From SG8-39 sp041558415 (GTDB lineage Bacteria; Pseudomonadota; Gammaproteobacteria; Burkholderiales; SG8-39), in assembly GCA_041558415.1 (NCBI GenBank), contig JBFFEY010000011.1, positions 1 through 64,000 on the forward strand: a stretch of 64,000 bases of DNA. The letters are read 5' to 3'. Of the stretch, positions 45,424 through 57,435 are shown piece by piece (the first letter of the stretch is position 1; each line of letters starts with the position of its first letter). The notes under the pieces were generated by a model that saw only the letters and a list, made by a program, of their open reading frames with translations, ran no database searches and had not been told where the DNA came from. Both the position numbers and the translations under genes were made by a program.

Positions 45424-46401
45424 TCAAAGCCCTTCGAACAGCGGCGTCGACATGTAGCGCTCGGCGGTCGACGGCGCGAAGCACACCACGGTCTTGCCCT
45501 TGTTTTCCGCGCGCGCCGCCACCTGCAGCGCGGCATGGATGATCGCGCCCGAGGAGATGCCCACCGGGATGCCGTCTAGCTTGGCCACCTTGCGCGCCAT
45601 GGCGAAGGCCTCCTCGTTGGCCACGGCAATCACCTCGTCGATCAGCTTGGTGTCGAGGATATCGGGCACGAAGCCCGCGCCCAGGCCCTGCAGCGCGTGC
45701 GGCCCCGGCTGCCCGCCCGACAGCACCGCGCTGTCCTTGGGCTCGACCGCGACGATCTTGAGCGCCTTGTTTCGCGGCTTGAGCACCTCGCCGCAGCCGG
45801 TCAGCGTGCCGCCGGTGCCGACGCCGGAGACGAGGATGTCAACCTTGCCGCCGGTGTCGGCCCAGATTTCCTCGGCGGTCGTACGGCGGTGAATCTCGGG
45901 GTTGGCCGGGTTGCCGAACTGCCAGGGCATCACCGAATTCGGAATCTCTTTCAACAGCTTGTTCGCCGCGTCGATCGCGCCCTGCAGGCGCTGCTCCTTC
46001 GGCGTCAGCACCATCTCCGCGCCGAGCAGCGCGAACATCTTGCGGCGCTCGACCGACATCGACTCCGGCATGGTCAGGATGCAGCGGTAGCCGCGCGCCG
46101 CGCACACGAAGGCGAGCGCGATGCCGGTGTTGCCGGAGGTCGGCTCGACGATCACCGAGCCCGGGCCGATCTTGCCCTCGGCCTCGAGCGCCTCGATCAT
46201 CGAAAGCCCGATGCGGTCCTTCACGCTGAGCAGCGGGTTGAGGTACTCGAGCTTGACCAGCACCTGCGCGACCGCGCCGACTTCCTGTGCCACCCGATTG
46301 AGACGCACCAGCGGCGTATTGCCGATCACCTCGGCGATGGAGTCGTAGACGCGCTTGCGGAGCGGTCCGTCCAGCTTGAGTGGTTTCGGCTTTGCGGCCA
46401 T
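45424..46401 (-). CDS. cysK: Cysteine synthase A (O-acetylserine sulfhydrylase) CysK
   Basis: A 325-residue PLP enzyme. The PLP lysine is in NPLLSVKDRIG, and PTSGNTGIAL and the GVGTGGTLTG phosphate loop follow. It makes cysteine from O-acetylserine and sulfide. The N-terminal ~15 residues are an extension over the shortest homologues. It is divergent from the next gene across 163 bases (46402-46564), where an isolated GCGGG/CCCGC hairpin is the only visible structure. Confidence 0.93.
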   Translation of the reverse strand: MAAKPKPLKLDGPLRKRVYDSIAEVIGNTPLVRLNRVAQEVGAVAQVLVKLEYLNPLLSVKDRIGLSMIEALEAEGKIGPGSVIVEPTSGNTGIALAFVCAARGYRCILTMPESMSVERRKMFALLGAEMVLTPKEQRLQGAIDAANKLLKEIPNSVMPWQFGNPANPEIHRRTTAEEIWADTGGKVDILVSGVGTGGTLTGCGEVLKPRNKALKIVAVEPKDSAVLSGGQPGPHALQGLGAGFVPDILDTKLIDEVIAVANEEAFAMARKVAKLDGIPVGISSGAIIHAALQVAARAENKGKTVVCFAPSTAERYMSTPLFEGL

Positions 46402-46564
46402 GGCAGTCTCGCTTCCTGTTTGGTTTCGGACGTTATTGCGGGCTTGACCCGCGATAGTACCGCGATTGCGATGCGCGGCGCAGCGCGCACCGCTCGCAAA
46501 ACCCGCGCCGATGCGGCAGACTTGCGCCGCCCTTTTTACCCAAGACCACGATGAAAGAGCAGAC

Positions 46565-47521
46565 ATGAAAGCGGCCATGATCGTCGAAACCGCGAACGCC
46601 ACTGCGCTCGAAATGCGCGAGGCCCCCACGCCCGAGCCGGGCCCGCAGCAGCTGCTGCTGCGCGTCAAGGCGAGCTCGCTAAACCGCGGCGAGCTGCTGC
46701 CCAGCGGCAAGCCCGGTGCGCGCCCGGGCGGCGTCGAGGCGGTCGGCGAAGTCGCTGCGCTCGGCAAGGGCGTCAAGGGCCTCGCCGAGGGCGCGCGCAT
46801 CATGGCGCGCTGCAAGGGCGGCTTTGCGGAATACGCGCTGGTCGACGCCGGCGAGGCGATCGTCATTCCGGATCGGCTCTCCTGGGAGCAGTCCGCGGCA
46901 GTGCCGATCGTGTTCCTCGTCGCCTACGACATGCTCGTGCCCTACGGCCGCGTGCAGCGCGGCGACTGGGTGCTCGTCACCGCGGTGTCTTCGGGCGTCG
47001 GCGTGGCGAGCCTGCAGCTCGCCAAGGCGCTGGGTGCGCGCGTCATCGGCACCTCGGGCTCGCCGCAAAAGCTCGAGCGGTTGCGCGCCCTGGGGCTCGA
47101 CGCCGGCGTCGCCACGGCCGGCGAACTCGCTGCCGAGGGGATGCGCATCACCGACGGGCACGGCGCCGACCTCTCCATCAACAACGTCGGCGGCAGCGTG
47201 TTCCCGCAGCTGGTGCGTGCCGCGGCCTACCGTGGGCGCATCGCCATCGTCGGCTACGTCGACGGCGCACTCGAGGCGCCGCTCGACCTCAGCGCCGTGC
47301 ACTCGAACCGGCTCGAGATCTTCGGCGTCAGCAATCGGCTGAGAAGCGCCGCCGAGCGCGCCGAGACCGTTGCCGGCTTCACCCGCGACTGCCTGTCATG
47401 GTTCGCCGACGGCAGCATCCAGCCGCTGGTCGACAAGGTGTTCGCGTTCGACGCGCTGGCCGAGGCAAAAGCCTACTTCGACCGTAACGCCCACGTCGGC
47501 AAGGTGGTGTTGCGGCTGTAG
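46565..47521 (+). CDS. Zinc-type alcohol dehydrogenase-like NADPH:quinone reductase (MDR family)
   Basis: A 318-residue medium-chain oxidoreductase. An N-terminal GroES-like domain (MKAAMIVE, SSLNRGELL) is followed by a Rossmann domain (VSSGVGVASLQLAKALGARVIGT). The catalytic zinc ligands of alcohol dehydrogenases are not evident, matching quinone-reductase-type members. The substrate is unknown. It converges with the following gene five bases away. Confidence 0.87.
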   Translation: MKAAMIVETANATALEMREAPTPEPGPQQLLLRVKASSLNRGELLPSGKPGARPGGVEAVGEVAALGKGVKGLAEGARIMARCKGGFAEYALVDAGEAIVIPDRLSWEQSAAVPIVFLVAYDMLVPYGRVQRGDWVLVTAVSSGVGVASLQLAKALGARVIGTSGSPQKLERLRALGLDAGVATAGELAAEGMRITDGHGADLSINNVGGSVFPQLVRAAAYRGRIAIVGYVDGALEAPLDLSAVHSNRLEIFGVSNRLRSAAERAETVAGFTRDCLSWFADGSIQPLVDKVFAFDALAEAKAYFDRNAHVGKVVLRL

Positions 47522-47525
47522 CCGC

Positions 47526-48134
47526 TCAGTCGGCGCGCTGCGCGATCGCCTCCTCCAGGTCACGCAGCCGGTCCTTGCCGAAGTACATGTCGTCGCCGAC
47601 GTAGAAGGTCGGCGCGCCGAAGGTGCCGCGCGCCACCGACGCCTCGGTGTTCCTGAGCAGCGCGTCCTTCACGTCTTGGTCCTGGATGCGCGCCAGGATA
47701 TGCGCCGCGTCGAGCCCGGATTCCTCCAGCGCCGCGCGGATCACCGCAGGGTCGTCCATCTTTTTCGGCGCTTCCCACATGTGGTGGAACACCGCGTCGA
47801 CGTAAGGCATCAGATTGCCGTCCAACTGCGCGACGATCGCGCCGCGCATGATGCTCACCGTGTTCACCGGAAAGTGCGGGTTCCACTGGAACTGCGTCAG
47901 ACCGTGCTTCTCGATGAAGCGCCGCATCTCGAGGCGCTGGTACTCGAGCTTGTTCTTCACGTCCTTGAACTGCACCATCGGCGCGACGTTGTGGGTCAGC
48001 TTGAACACGCCGCCGAGCAGGATCGGCACGTAGACGAAGGCCGCGCCGCTGCGCTGCTCGATGCCGAGAATCAGCTTGTGGGCGAGGTAGGCGTTCGGGC
48101 TGCCGAAATCGAAATGGAATTCCACCTGTGTCAT
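47526..48134 (-). CDS. DsbA-family 2-hydroxychromene-2-carboxylate isomerase-like protein
   Basis: A 202-residue protein of the thioredoxin-fold GST-kappa/HCCA isomerase group. FHFDFGSPNAYLAHK at the N-terminus contains the catalytic serine in place of the CxxC cysteine. The C-terminal FGAPTFYVGDDMYFGKDRL is the conserved cis-proline region. It acts in aromatic degradation or as a GSH-dependent isomerase; the substrate is not defined. Confidence 0.88.
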   Translation of the reverse strand: MTQVEFHFDFGSPNAYLAHKLILGIEQRSGAAFVYVPILLGGVFKLTHNVAPMVQFKDVKNKLEYQRLEMRRFIEKHGLTQFQWNPHFPVNTVSIMRGAIVAQLDGNLMPYVDAVFHHMWEAPKKMDDPAVIRAALEESGLDAAHILARIQDQDVKDALLRNTEASVARGTFGAPTFYVGDDMYFGKDRLRDLEEAIAQRAD

Positions 48135-48164
48135 GCGCGCCTCCGTGACCGCAACGGCACCAGC

Positions 48165-48885
48165 CTACCAGCGTTCCATCCAGGGCCGCAGGTCGAGCTC
48201 GAAGGTCCAGGCGTCGCGCGGCTGGCAGTGCAGCTGCCAGTAGGCCTCGGCGATGTGCTCGGGATTGACGATGCCGTCCTCGTCCTTGAGTGCGTAGCGC
48301 TCGGGAAAGTTCTCGCGGATGAAGGCGGTGTCGATCGCGCCGTCGATCACCACGTGCGCGACGTGGATGTTCTTCGGCCCGAGCTCGCGCGCCAGGCTCT
48401 GCGCGAGCGCGCGCAGCGCGTGCTTCGCGCCGGCGAAGGCGGCGTAGTGAGCCGAGCCGCGCAGGCTCGCCGTGGCGCCGGTGAAGAGCATCGTGCCGCG
48501 GCCGCGCACCGCCATGCGCCGGGCCGCCTCGCGCCCGGTGAGAAAGCCCGCGAACGCCGCCATCTCCCAGATCTTGAAGTACTTGCGCGCGGTCTCGTCG
48601 AGGATCGAAGACGGCACGTTGGCGCCGACATTGAAGACGAAGACCTCGATCGGCCCGACCTCGCGCTCGACCGTTTCGAACAGCTCGACGACCTGCTCTT
48701 CGCGCCGCGCGTCGCTGCCGAAGGCGCGCGCGCGGCCACCCGCGGCTTCGATTTGCGCAACCAGCGGCGCGATCGCCTGCGCACTGCGTCGCGTCACGCA
48801 GGCGGTGTAGCCCTCGCGCGCGAAGCGCCGCGCCACCGCACCGCCGGTGGCGTCGCCGGCGCCGATGACCAGCGCCACGCCTTTG

Positions 48886-48893
<8 letters not shown>
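48165..48893 (-). CDS. SDR family NAD(P)-dependent oxidoreductase
   Basis: A 242-residue short-chain dehydrogenase with an unusual Rossmann glycine motif GAGDATGG. The NVGA segment is in place of NNAG. The serine is in FTGATAS, but the YxxxK region reads YAAFAGAK, with tyrosine seven residues before the lysine instead of four. Such deviations occur in glucose-ribitol-type SDRs. The product resembles 'SDR in betaproteobacterial metabolic clusters' and has no assigned substrate. It overlaps the end of the histidine kinase by 8 bases. Confidence 0.82.
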
Positions 48894-53994
<5,101 letters not shown>

Positions 53995-54108
53995 AACGCG
54001 TGATCGCGCAGTGTAACCCCACGCCCGATCAATCCGGCGTGGCGCGCGCGATCTGCGCTATGCTTCGCTGCCGCACGCGGTGCGGCCAACCACCACAACA
54101 GGAACCCC

Positions 54109-54777
54109 ATGAAGAAAATCGCAGCCGCCCTCGCGGCCGGGCTCGCGCTGGGCAGCGCCAGTGCGGCCGAACTGAGCGAAGAGCAGAAAACCTTCTACGC
54201 GCTGGGCCAGGTGCTGGCGCGCAACGTTTCGACGTTCAGCCTGACGCGCGCCGAGCTCGACGCCGTGCAGCAGGGCTTTCGCGACGGCGTGCTCGGCGCG
54301 AAGAGCGCGGTCGACATGAACGTCTACGGACCGAAGATCCAGCCGCTGGCGACCGCGCGCCAGGCCGCGGTCGCCGAAAAATCGGCCGCAGCCGGCAAGG
54401 CGCAGCTCGCCAAGGCGGCGCAAGAAAAAGGCGCGCTGAAGGCACAAAGCGGACTCGTCTACCTCGCGCTGCGCGAGGGCAAGGGCGCCAAGCCGGCGGC
54501 GACCGACACCGTCCGCGTGCACTACCGCGGCACGCTGATCGACGGCACCGAGTTCGACAGCTCCTACAAGCGCAAGGAACCGACCGAGTTCCCGCTAAAC
54601 GGCGTCATCCCCTGCTGGACCGAGGGCGTGCAGATGATGAAGGTCGGCGGCAAGGCGCGCCTGACCTGCCCGCCGGAAACGGCCTACGGCGAGCGCGGCG
54701 CCGGCGGCGTGATCCCGCCCAACGCGACGCTCACCTTCGAGGTCGAACTGCTGGAGATCAAGCAGGCCGCCAAGTAG
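54109..54777 (+). CDS. Periplasmic FKBP-type peptidyl-prolyl isomerase (FkpA/Mip-like)
   Basis: A 222-residue protein with a signal peptide (about 1-19, ending ASA). An N-terminal helical dimerisation domain (about 22-110) is followed by a C-terminal FKBP domain (about 128-219: VHYRGTLIDGTEFDSS, GERGAGGVIPPNATLTFEVELL). This is the Mip/FkpA plan, a chaperone of periplasmic proteins. It has no close partner; it sits between divergent kinase and convergent methyltransferase genes. Confidence 0.93.
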   Translation: MKKIAAALAAGLALGSASAAELSEEQKTFYALGQVLARNVSTFSLTRAELDAVQQGFRDGVLGAKSAVDMNVYGPKIQPLATARQAAVAEKSAAAGKAQLAKAAQEKGALKAQSGLVYLALREGKGAKPAATDTVRVHYRGTLIDGTEFDSSYKRKEPTEFPLNGVIPCWTEGVQMMKVGGKARLTCPPETAYGERGAGGVIPPNATLTFEVELLEIKQAAK

Positions 54778-54795
54778 CAACGCCTGCGGTGGCCG

Positions 54796-55521
54796 CTACG
54801 AGGTCGCGCGCGCAACGTAGATCGTGTTCGCGGCCTCGTACCCGGTGTACGGGTTGTCGAAGTGCACGACATGCGTCTGCGAGGACACGAAGACTTGGGC
54901 GAGCGCGCTCTCGAATTCGGCATCCGGCGGCTCGTTCGACCACAGTGCAAACACGCCGCCCGGATTAAGGTGGCGGGAAGCCGCCCGCAGGCCTGCGGGC
55001 GCGTAGAACGGGCCGCGCCGCGCATCGAGCACGTGGCGCGGCGAATGATCGACATCGAGCAGCACGGCATCGAAGCGGCGCGCGGCGTCCTCCGGATCCA
55101 GGCCGCCCTGCGCCGCGCCTGCCAGCGCAAAGAAATCGCCCTGCAGCAGGCGACAGCGCGGATCGGCGCACAATTGCCCGCCCAGCGGCACAAGCCCTTT
55201 GCGGTGCCAGCCGAGCACCGGGGCGAGCAGCTCGATCACCAGCAGCGAGCGCACGGACGGTTTCCCGAGCACCGCCGCGGCGGTGTAGCCCAGTCCGAGC
55301 CCGCCGACGACGACATCCGGATGCGCCGCGCGCACGGCGGCGAGGCCATGCTCGGCAAGCGCGACCTCGCCCGCCGTGAAGCGGCTCGACATGAGGAAGT
55401 CGTCGCCGAGCTTCACTTCAAGAAGCGGTTCGCCTCCCAGGACGGGGTCGCGGCGCCGGCGCAGCACCAGCTCGCCGAGCGGCGTGCGGCAGTAGTCGAG
55501 CTCCTCGAATTCCGTCGTCAA
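54796..55521 (-). CDS. Spermidine-synthase-like SAM-dependent methyltransferase
   Basis: A protein of about 241 residues. GGLGLGYTAAAVLGKP is the nucleotide-binding loop, followed by LLVIELL and DAVLLDVDHSP. It resembles a family of stand-alone spermidine-synthase-fold proteins in proteobacteria. It lacks the usual polyamine pocket motifs, so polyamine synthesis is not assumed. No ATG fits; a TTG at 55519-55521 just after the mini-FimV stop gives the best start. Confidence 0.75.
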   Translation of the reverse strand: MTTEFEELDYCRTPLGELVLRRRRDPVLGGEPLLEVKLGDDFLMSSRFTAGEVALAEHGLAAVRAAHPDVVVGGLGLGYTAAAVLGKPSVRSLLVIELLAPVLGWHRKGLVPLGGQLCADPRCRLLQGDFFALAGAAQGGLDPEDAARRFDAVLLDVDHSPRHVLDARRGPFYAPAGLRAASRHLNPGGVFALWSNEPPDAEFESALAQVFVSSQTHVVHFDNPYTGYEAANTIYVARATS

Positions 55522-55535
55522 ACGGGCCGCGGTAT

Positions 55536-55937
55536 TCAGACCTTCGGCCGATCGAGCAGGATCTTGTAGGCGCGCAGCACCGTGCCGCCCGGCCAGGAGA
55601 GCTCGACCAGCAGATCGACGGCCGGCTCGTTGACCGAATGCCTGCCCTTGATGAGGATCACCGGCTTGCCCTCGACCGTGACGACCGAAACCTGCGCGCC
55701 CGCGACCGCGGGCTGCAGGGTCATTCCGGCCTTCTCGTAATCCTCGAGCGACGCGATACGCGCATTGAACAGCTCCTCGCCGCGCTTGAGCGCCACCAAC
55801 GGGATCTCGCCCTGCAGCGGCTGGCCCAGCTTGGAGGTTACGCGCAGCTCGCCCAAGCCAGCCGCCTGCGCGAGCCACGGCCCCAGCAGCAGCAGGCCGG
55901 CCAGCATCAGGGCCCGCAGCATCATCGATTTGCGCAC
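55536..55937 (-). CDS. Stand-alone FimV N-terminal domain protein
   Basis: A 133-residue secreted protein with a signal peptide (about 1-25, ending AQA). The rest matches residues 25-130 of the full-length FimV in this window, including GLGELRV, SVNEPAVDLLVELSWPGG and LLDRP. The LysM, membrane and cytoplasmic parts are absent and the frame ends cleanly at a TGA, so it is a short paralogue rather than a fragment. A periplasmic role related to pole or pilus structures is inferred only from the domain. Confidence 0.85.
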   Translation of the reverse strand: MRKSMMLRALMLAGLLLLGPWLAQAAGLGELRVTSKLGQPLQGEIPLVALKRGEELFNARIASLEDYEKAGMTLQPAVAGAQVSVVTVEGKPVILIKGRHSVNEPAVDLLVELSWPGGTVLRAYKILLDRPKV

Positions 55938-56033
55938 GATTCCACCCCGCGTTCTTGTTCGATCCGCGTAACACTACGGCGAGGCGCAGCGAATCTCAAG
56001 CGCTTGCCGGCCCGCGGCGTGACGTATGACCGC

Positions 56034-56807
56034 TCAGGCCGCAGCCTGCCAGGCGATCCAGGCGCCCCAGGCGACGAGCAGCACGCCGCCCGCCTTGCCC
56101 AGACGCCCGCCCGCCGGCACGACCTTCTCGATGAGCACGAACAGCGCCAGCGCCGCGACCCAGAGCAGGTTCATCACGCCGCCGACGAACAGCAGCGCCA
56201 TGAGCGCCCAGCAGCAGCCGGTGCAGAAGGCGCCGTGGCGCAGCCCCATCACCAGCGCGCCGCGCGCGCCGTCGCGCCACTCGGTCATGATGAAGCCGAT
56301 CGGGCTGCGGCACTTGTCGAGGCAGACGTCCTTGAGCGGCGCGAACTGGAACAGGCCCGCGCCGACGAGCAGCGCCGCGCCGAGCCAGGGCGCGGCCTTG
56401 CCAATCATCGGCGAGACGAGCGCGGCACGCTCGAGCCCGTACTGCGCGCTGGTCGCGAGCAGGCTGAAGGCGGCCCAGACCAGCAGGTAGCCAGCGATGA
56501 ATACGCCCGTCGACACCATGCTGCCGCCCTGTGCCTGCCGACGACGCTGGATCGCCGCAAACGTCAGGATCATCGGCGCGGCCGACGGCAGCATCATCGC
56601 CACCATCATGACGAACCACATGACGACCATGAAGGCGAACATCCCCGCGCTCCACGCCTGCAGCTGCGGCATCGCCATGCCACCGCCCGACATGTCTATG
56701 CTGCGCGCGAGGTAAGCCGTATAGCCCCAGGCAAGCAGCACGATGAGAACGAGAGCTGCGCCGACCGTCAGGCGGTCGCGCTTGAGCAGGGCTTCGACGT
56801 GCGTCAT
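56034..56807 (-). CDS. DUF2182 family multi-pass membrane protein
   Basis: A 257-residue protein with about six predicted membrane segments. VVMWFVMMVAMMLPSAAPM (about residues 58-76) and FCTGCCWALMALLF (about 190) carry the family Met/Cys/His-rich motifs, which suggest metal binding; biochemical function is unknown. The start MTHVEALLK was chosen because the longer frame reads through the peroxiredoxin end. It begins 28 bases after the selenoprotein peroxiredoxin stop and is probably in the same transcript. A role in redox or metal handling there is inference. Confidence 0.85.
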   Translation of the reverse strand: MTHVEALLKRDRLTVGAALVLIVLLAWGYTAYLARSIDMSGGGMAMPQLQAWSAGMFAFMVVMWFVMMVAMMLPSAAPMILTFAAIQRRRQAQGGSMVSTGVFIAGYLLVWAAFSLLATSAQYGLERAALVSPMIGKAAPWLGAALLVGAGLFQFAPLKDVCLDKCRSPIGFIMTEWRDGARGALVMGLRHGAFCTGCCWALMALLFVGGVMNLLWVAALALFVLIEKVVPAGGRLGKAGGVLLVAWGAWIAWQAAA

Positions 56808-56835
56808 GCGCAAGCGCCCAGCAGCTGCAGGCTGG

Positions 56836-57312
56836 CTATTTTTTCGCCTGCGCCTCGAGGAAGTTGACCATGCGCACCACGTCGGTCGCCTCGACGCGGC
56901 CAATGGGCCCGGAGCTGTAGGTCGCACTCAGAACCTTGCCGCCCTGCCCAATGAGGAACTCCGAGGGCTGGATGACCTGGCGCTTGTCCTCCCACCAGGA
57001 ACCCAGCTGCTCGGCCTGCGCGCGCGTCACGCCGTAGCCCACAGGGAAGCTGAGCGCGGCAGCCACTTCCTTCGCCTTGTCGAGCGGATCGACGCTCGCC
57101 GCGAAGACTTTGACGCCCGCCGCAGTGAGCTGCGCCTTCCAGAATTCGAAGCCGGCCAACTGCCGGCGGCAGTACGGTCACCAGTGCCCGCGGTAGAACA
57201 GGATGACCTTGTACTTGGCGTCGATTCCGTCGGGCAGCTCGAGCGTGCTGCCGTCGACCAGGCTTAGCGTCATCTTCGGAAAGACGTCGCCGGTGTTCAG
57301 CTTTTGCGCCAT
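56836..57312 (-). CDS. Peroxiredoxin-like selenoprotein, Sec45 (UGA at 57178-57180)
   Basis: A 158-residue redoxin with an in-frame TGA as codon 45. Read through, it gives RGHW-U-PYCRRQL, the peroxiredoxin active-site motif with Sec in place of the peroxidatic Cys, then Cys48, a UxxC arrangement. The frame is thioredoxin-fold on both sides: before (MAQKLNTGDVFPKMTL, KVILFYRGHW) and after (ASVDPLDKAK, SEFLIGQGGKVL). A SECIS-like hairpin starts 11 bases after the TGA. The gene lies 27 bases behind selC. It should reduce peroxides with high rate. Standard calling would give only the part after the TGA, from a TTG. Confidence 0.93.
57151..57167 (-). promoter_or_regulatory. Bacterial SECIS-like hairpin of the peroxiredoxin selenoprotein
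   Basis: On the minus strand, 10 bases after the UGA, GCCGGC (57162-57167), loop AGTTG (57157-57161) and GCCGGC (57151-57156) form a perfect 6-bp stem with a 5-base loop. GU at loop positions 2-3 and the +17 loop position resemble the E. coli fdhF SECIS apical hairpin that SelB binds. Confidence 0.8.
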
Positions 57313-57339
57313 CGCCTCACCCTCCCGATGCGCATGATA

Positions 57340-57435
57340 TGGCGGAAAAGAGTGGGAGTCGAACCCACCAGGGACGTCTGACGCCCCTCACTGGATTTGA
57401 AGTCCAGGCGCCCCACCGGGGTGCGATTCTCTTCC
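57340..57435 (-). tRNA. selC: tRNA-Sec (UCA anticodon), 96 nt
   Basis: On the minus strand GGAAGAGA pairs with TCTTTTCC as an 8-bp acceptor stem (one G-U). Discriminator G and an encoded CCA follow (57340-57342). CTGGA-CTTCAAA-TCCAG is the anticodon arm with anticodon TCA (57398-57400). A long variable arm GGGGCGT-CAG-ACGTCCC and the T-arm GTGGG-TTCGACT-CCCAC are present. Length and sequence closely match E. coli SelC as remembered. Its 5' half overlaps the last 48 bases of selB. Confidence 0.97.

Noticed and set aside
56836..57159. Short redoxin from a TTG after the TGA
   Set aside because: It would lack the active site and the first strand; the upstream frame to the ATG at 57312 is clearly the same protein.
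57178..57180. Sequencing error or pseudogene as the cause of the TGA
   Set aside because: Two independent genes show the same UGA-to-hairpin spacing next to intact selA, selB and selC; error would not produce this.
57388..57390. selB stop TGA as another Sec codon
   Set aside because: It lies in the tRNA anticodon-arm/variable-arm junction and the following frame is tRNA sequence, not protein-like.
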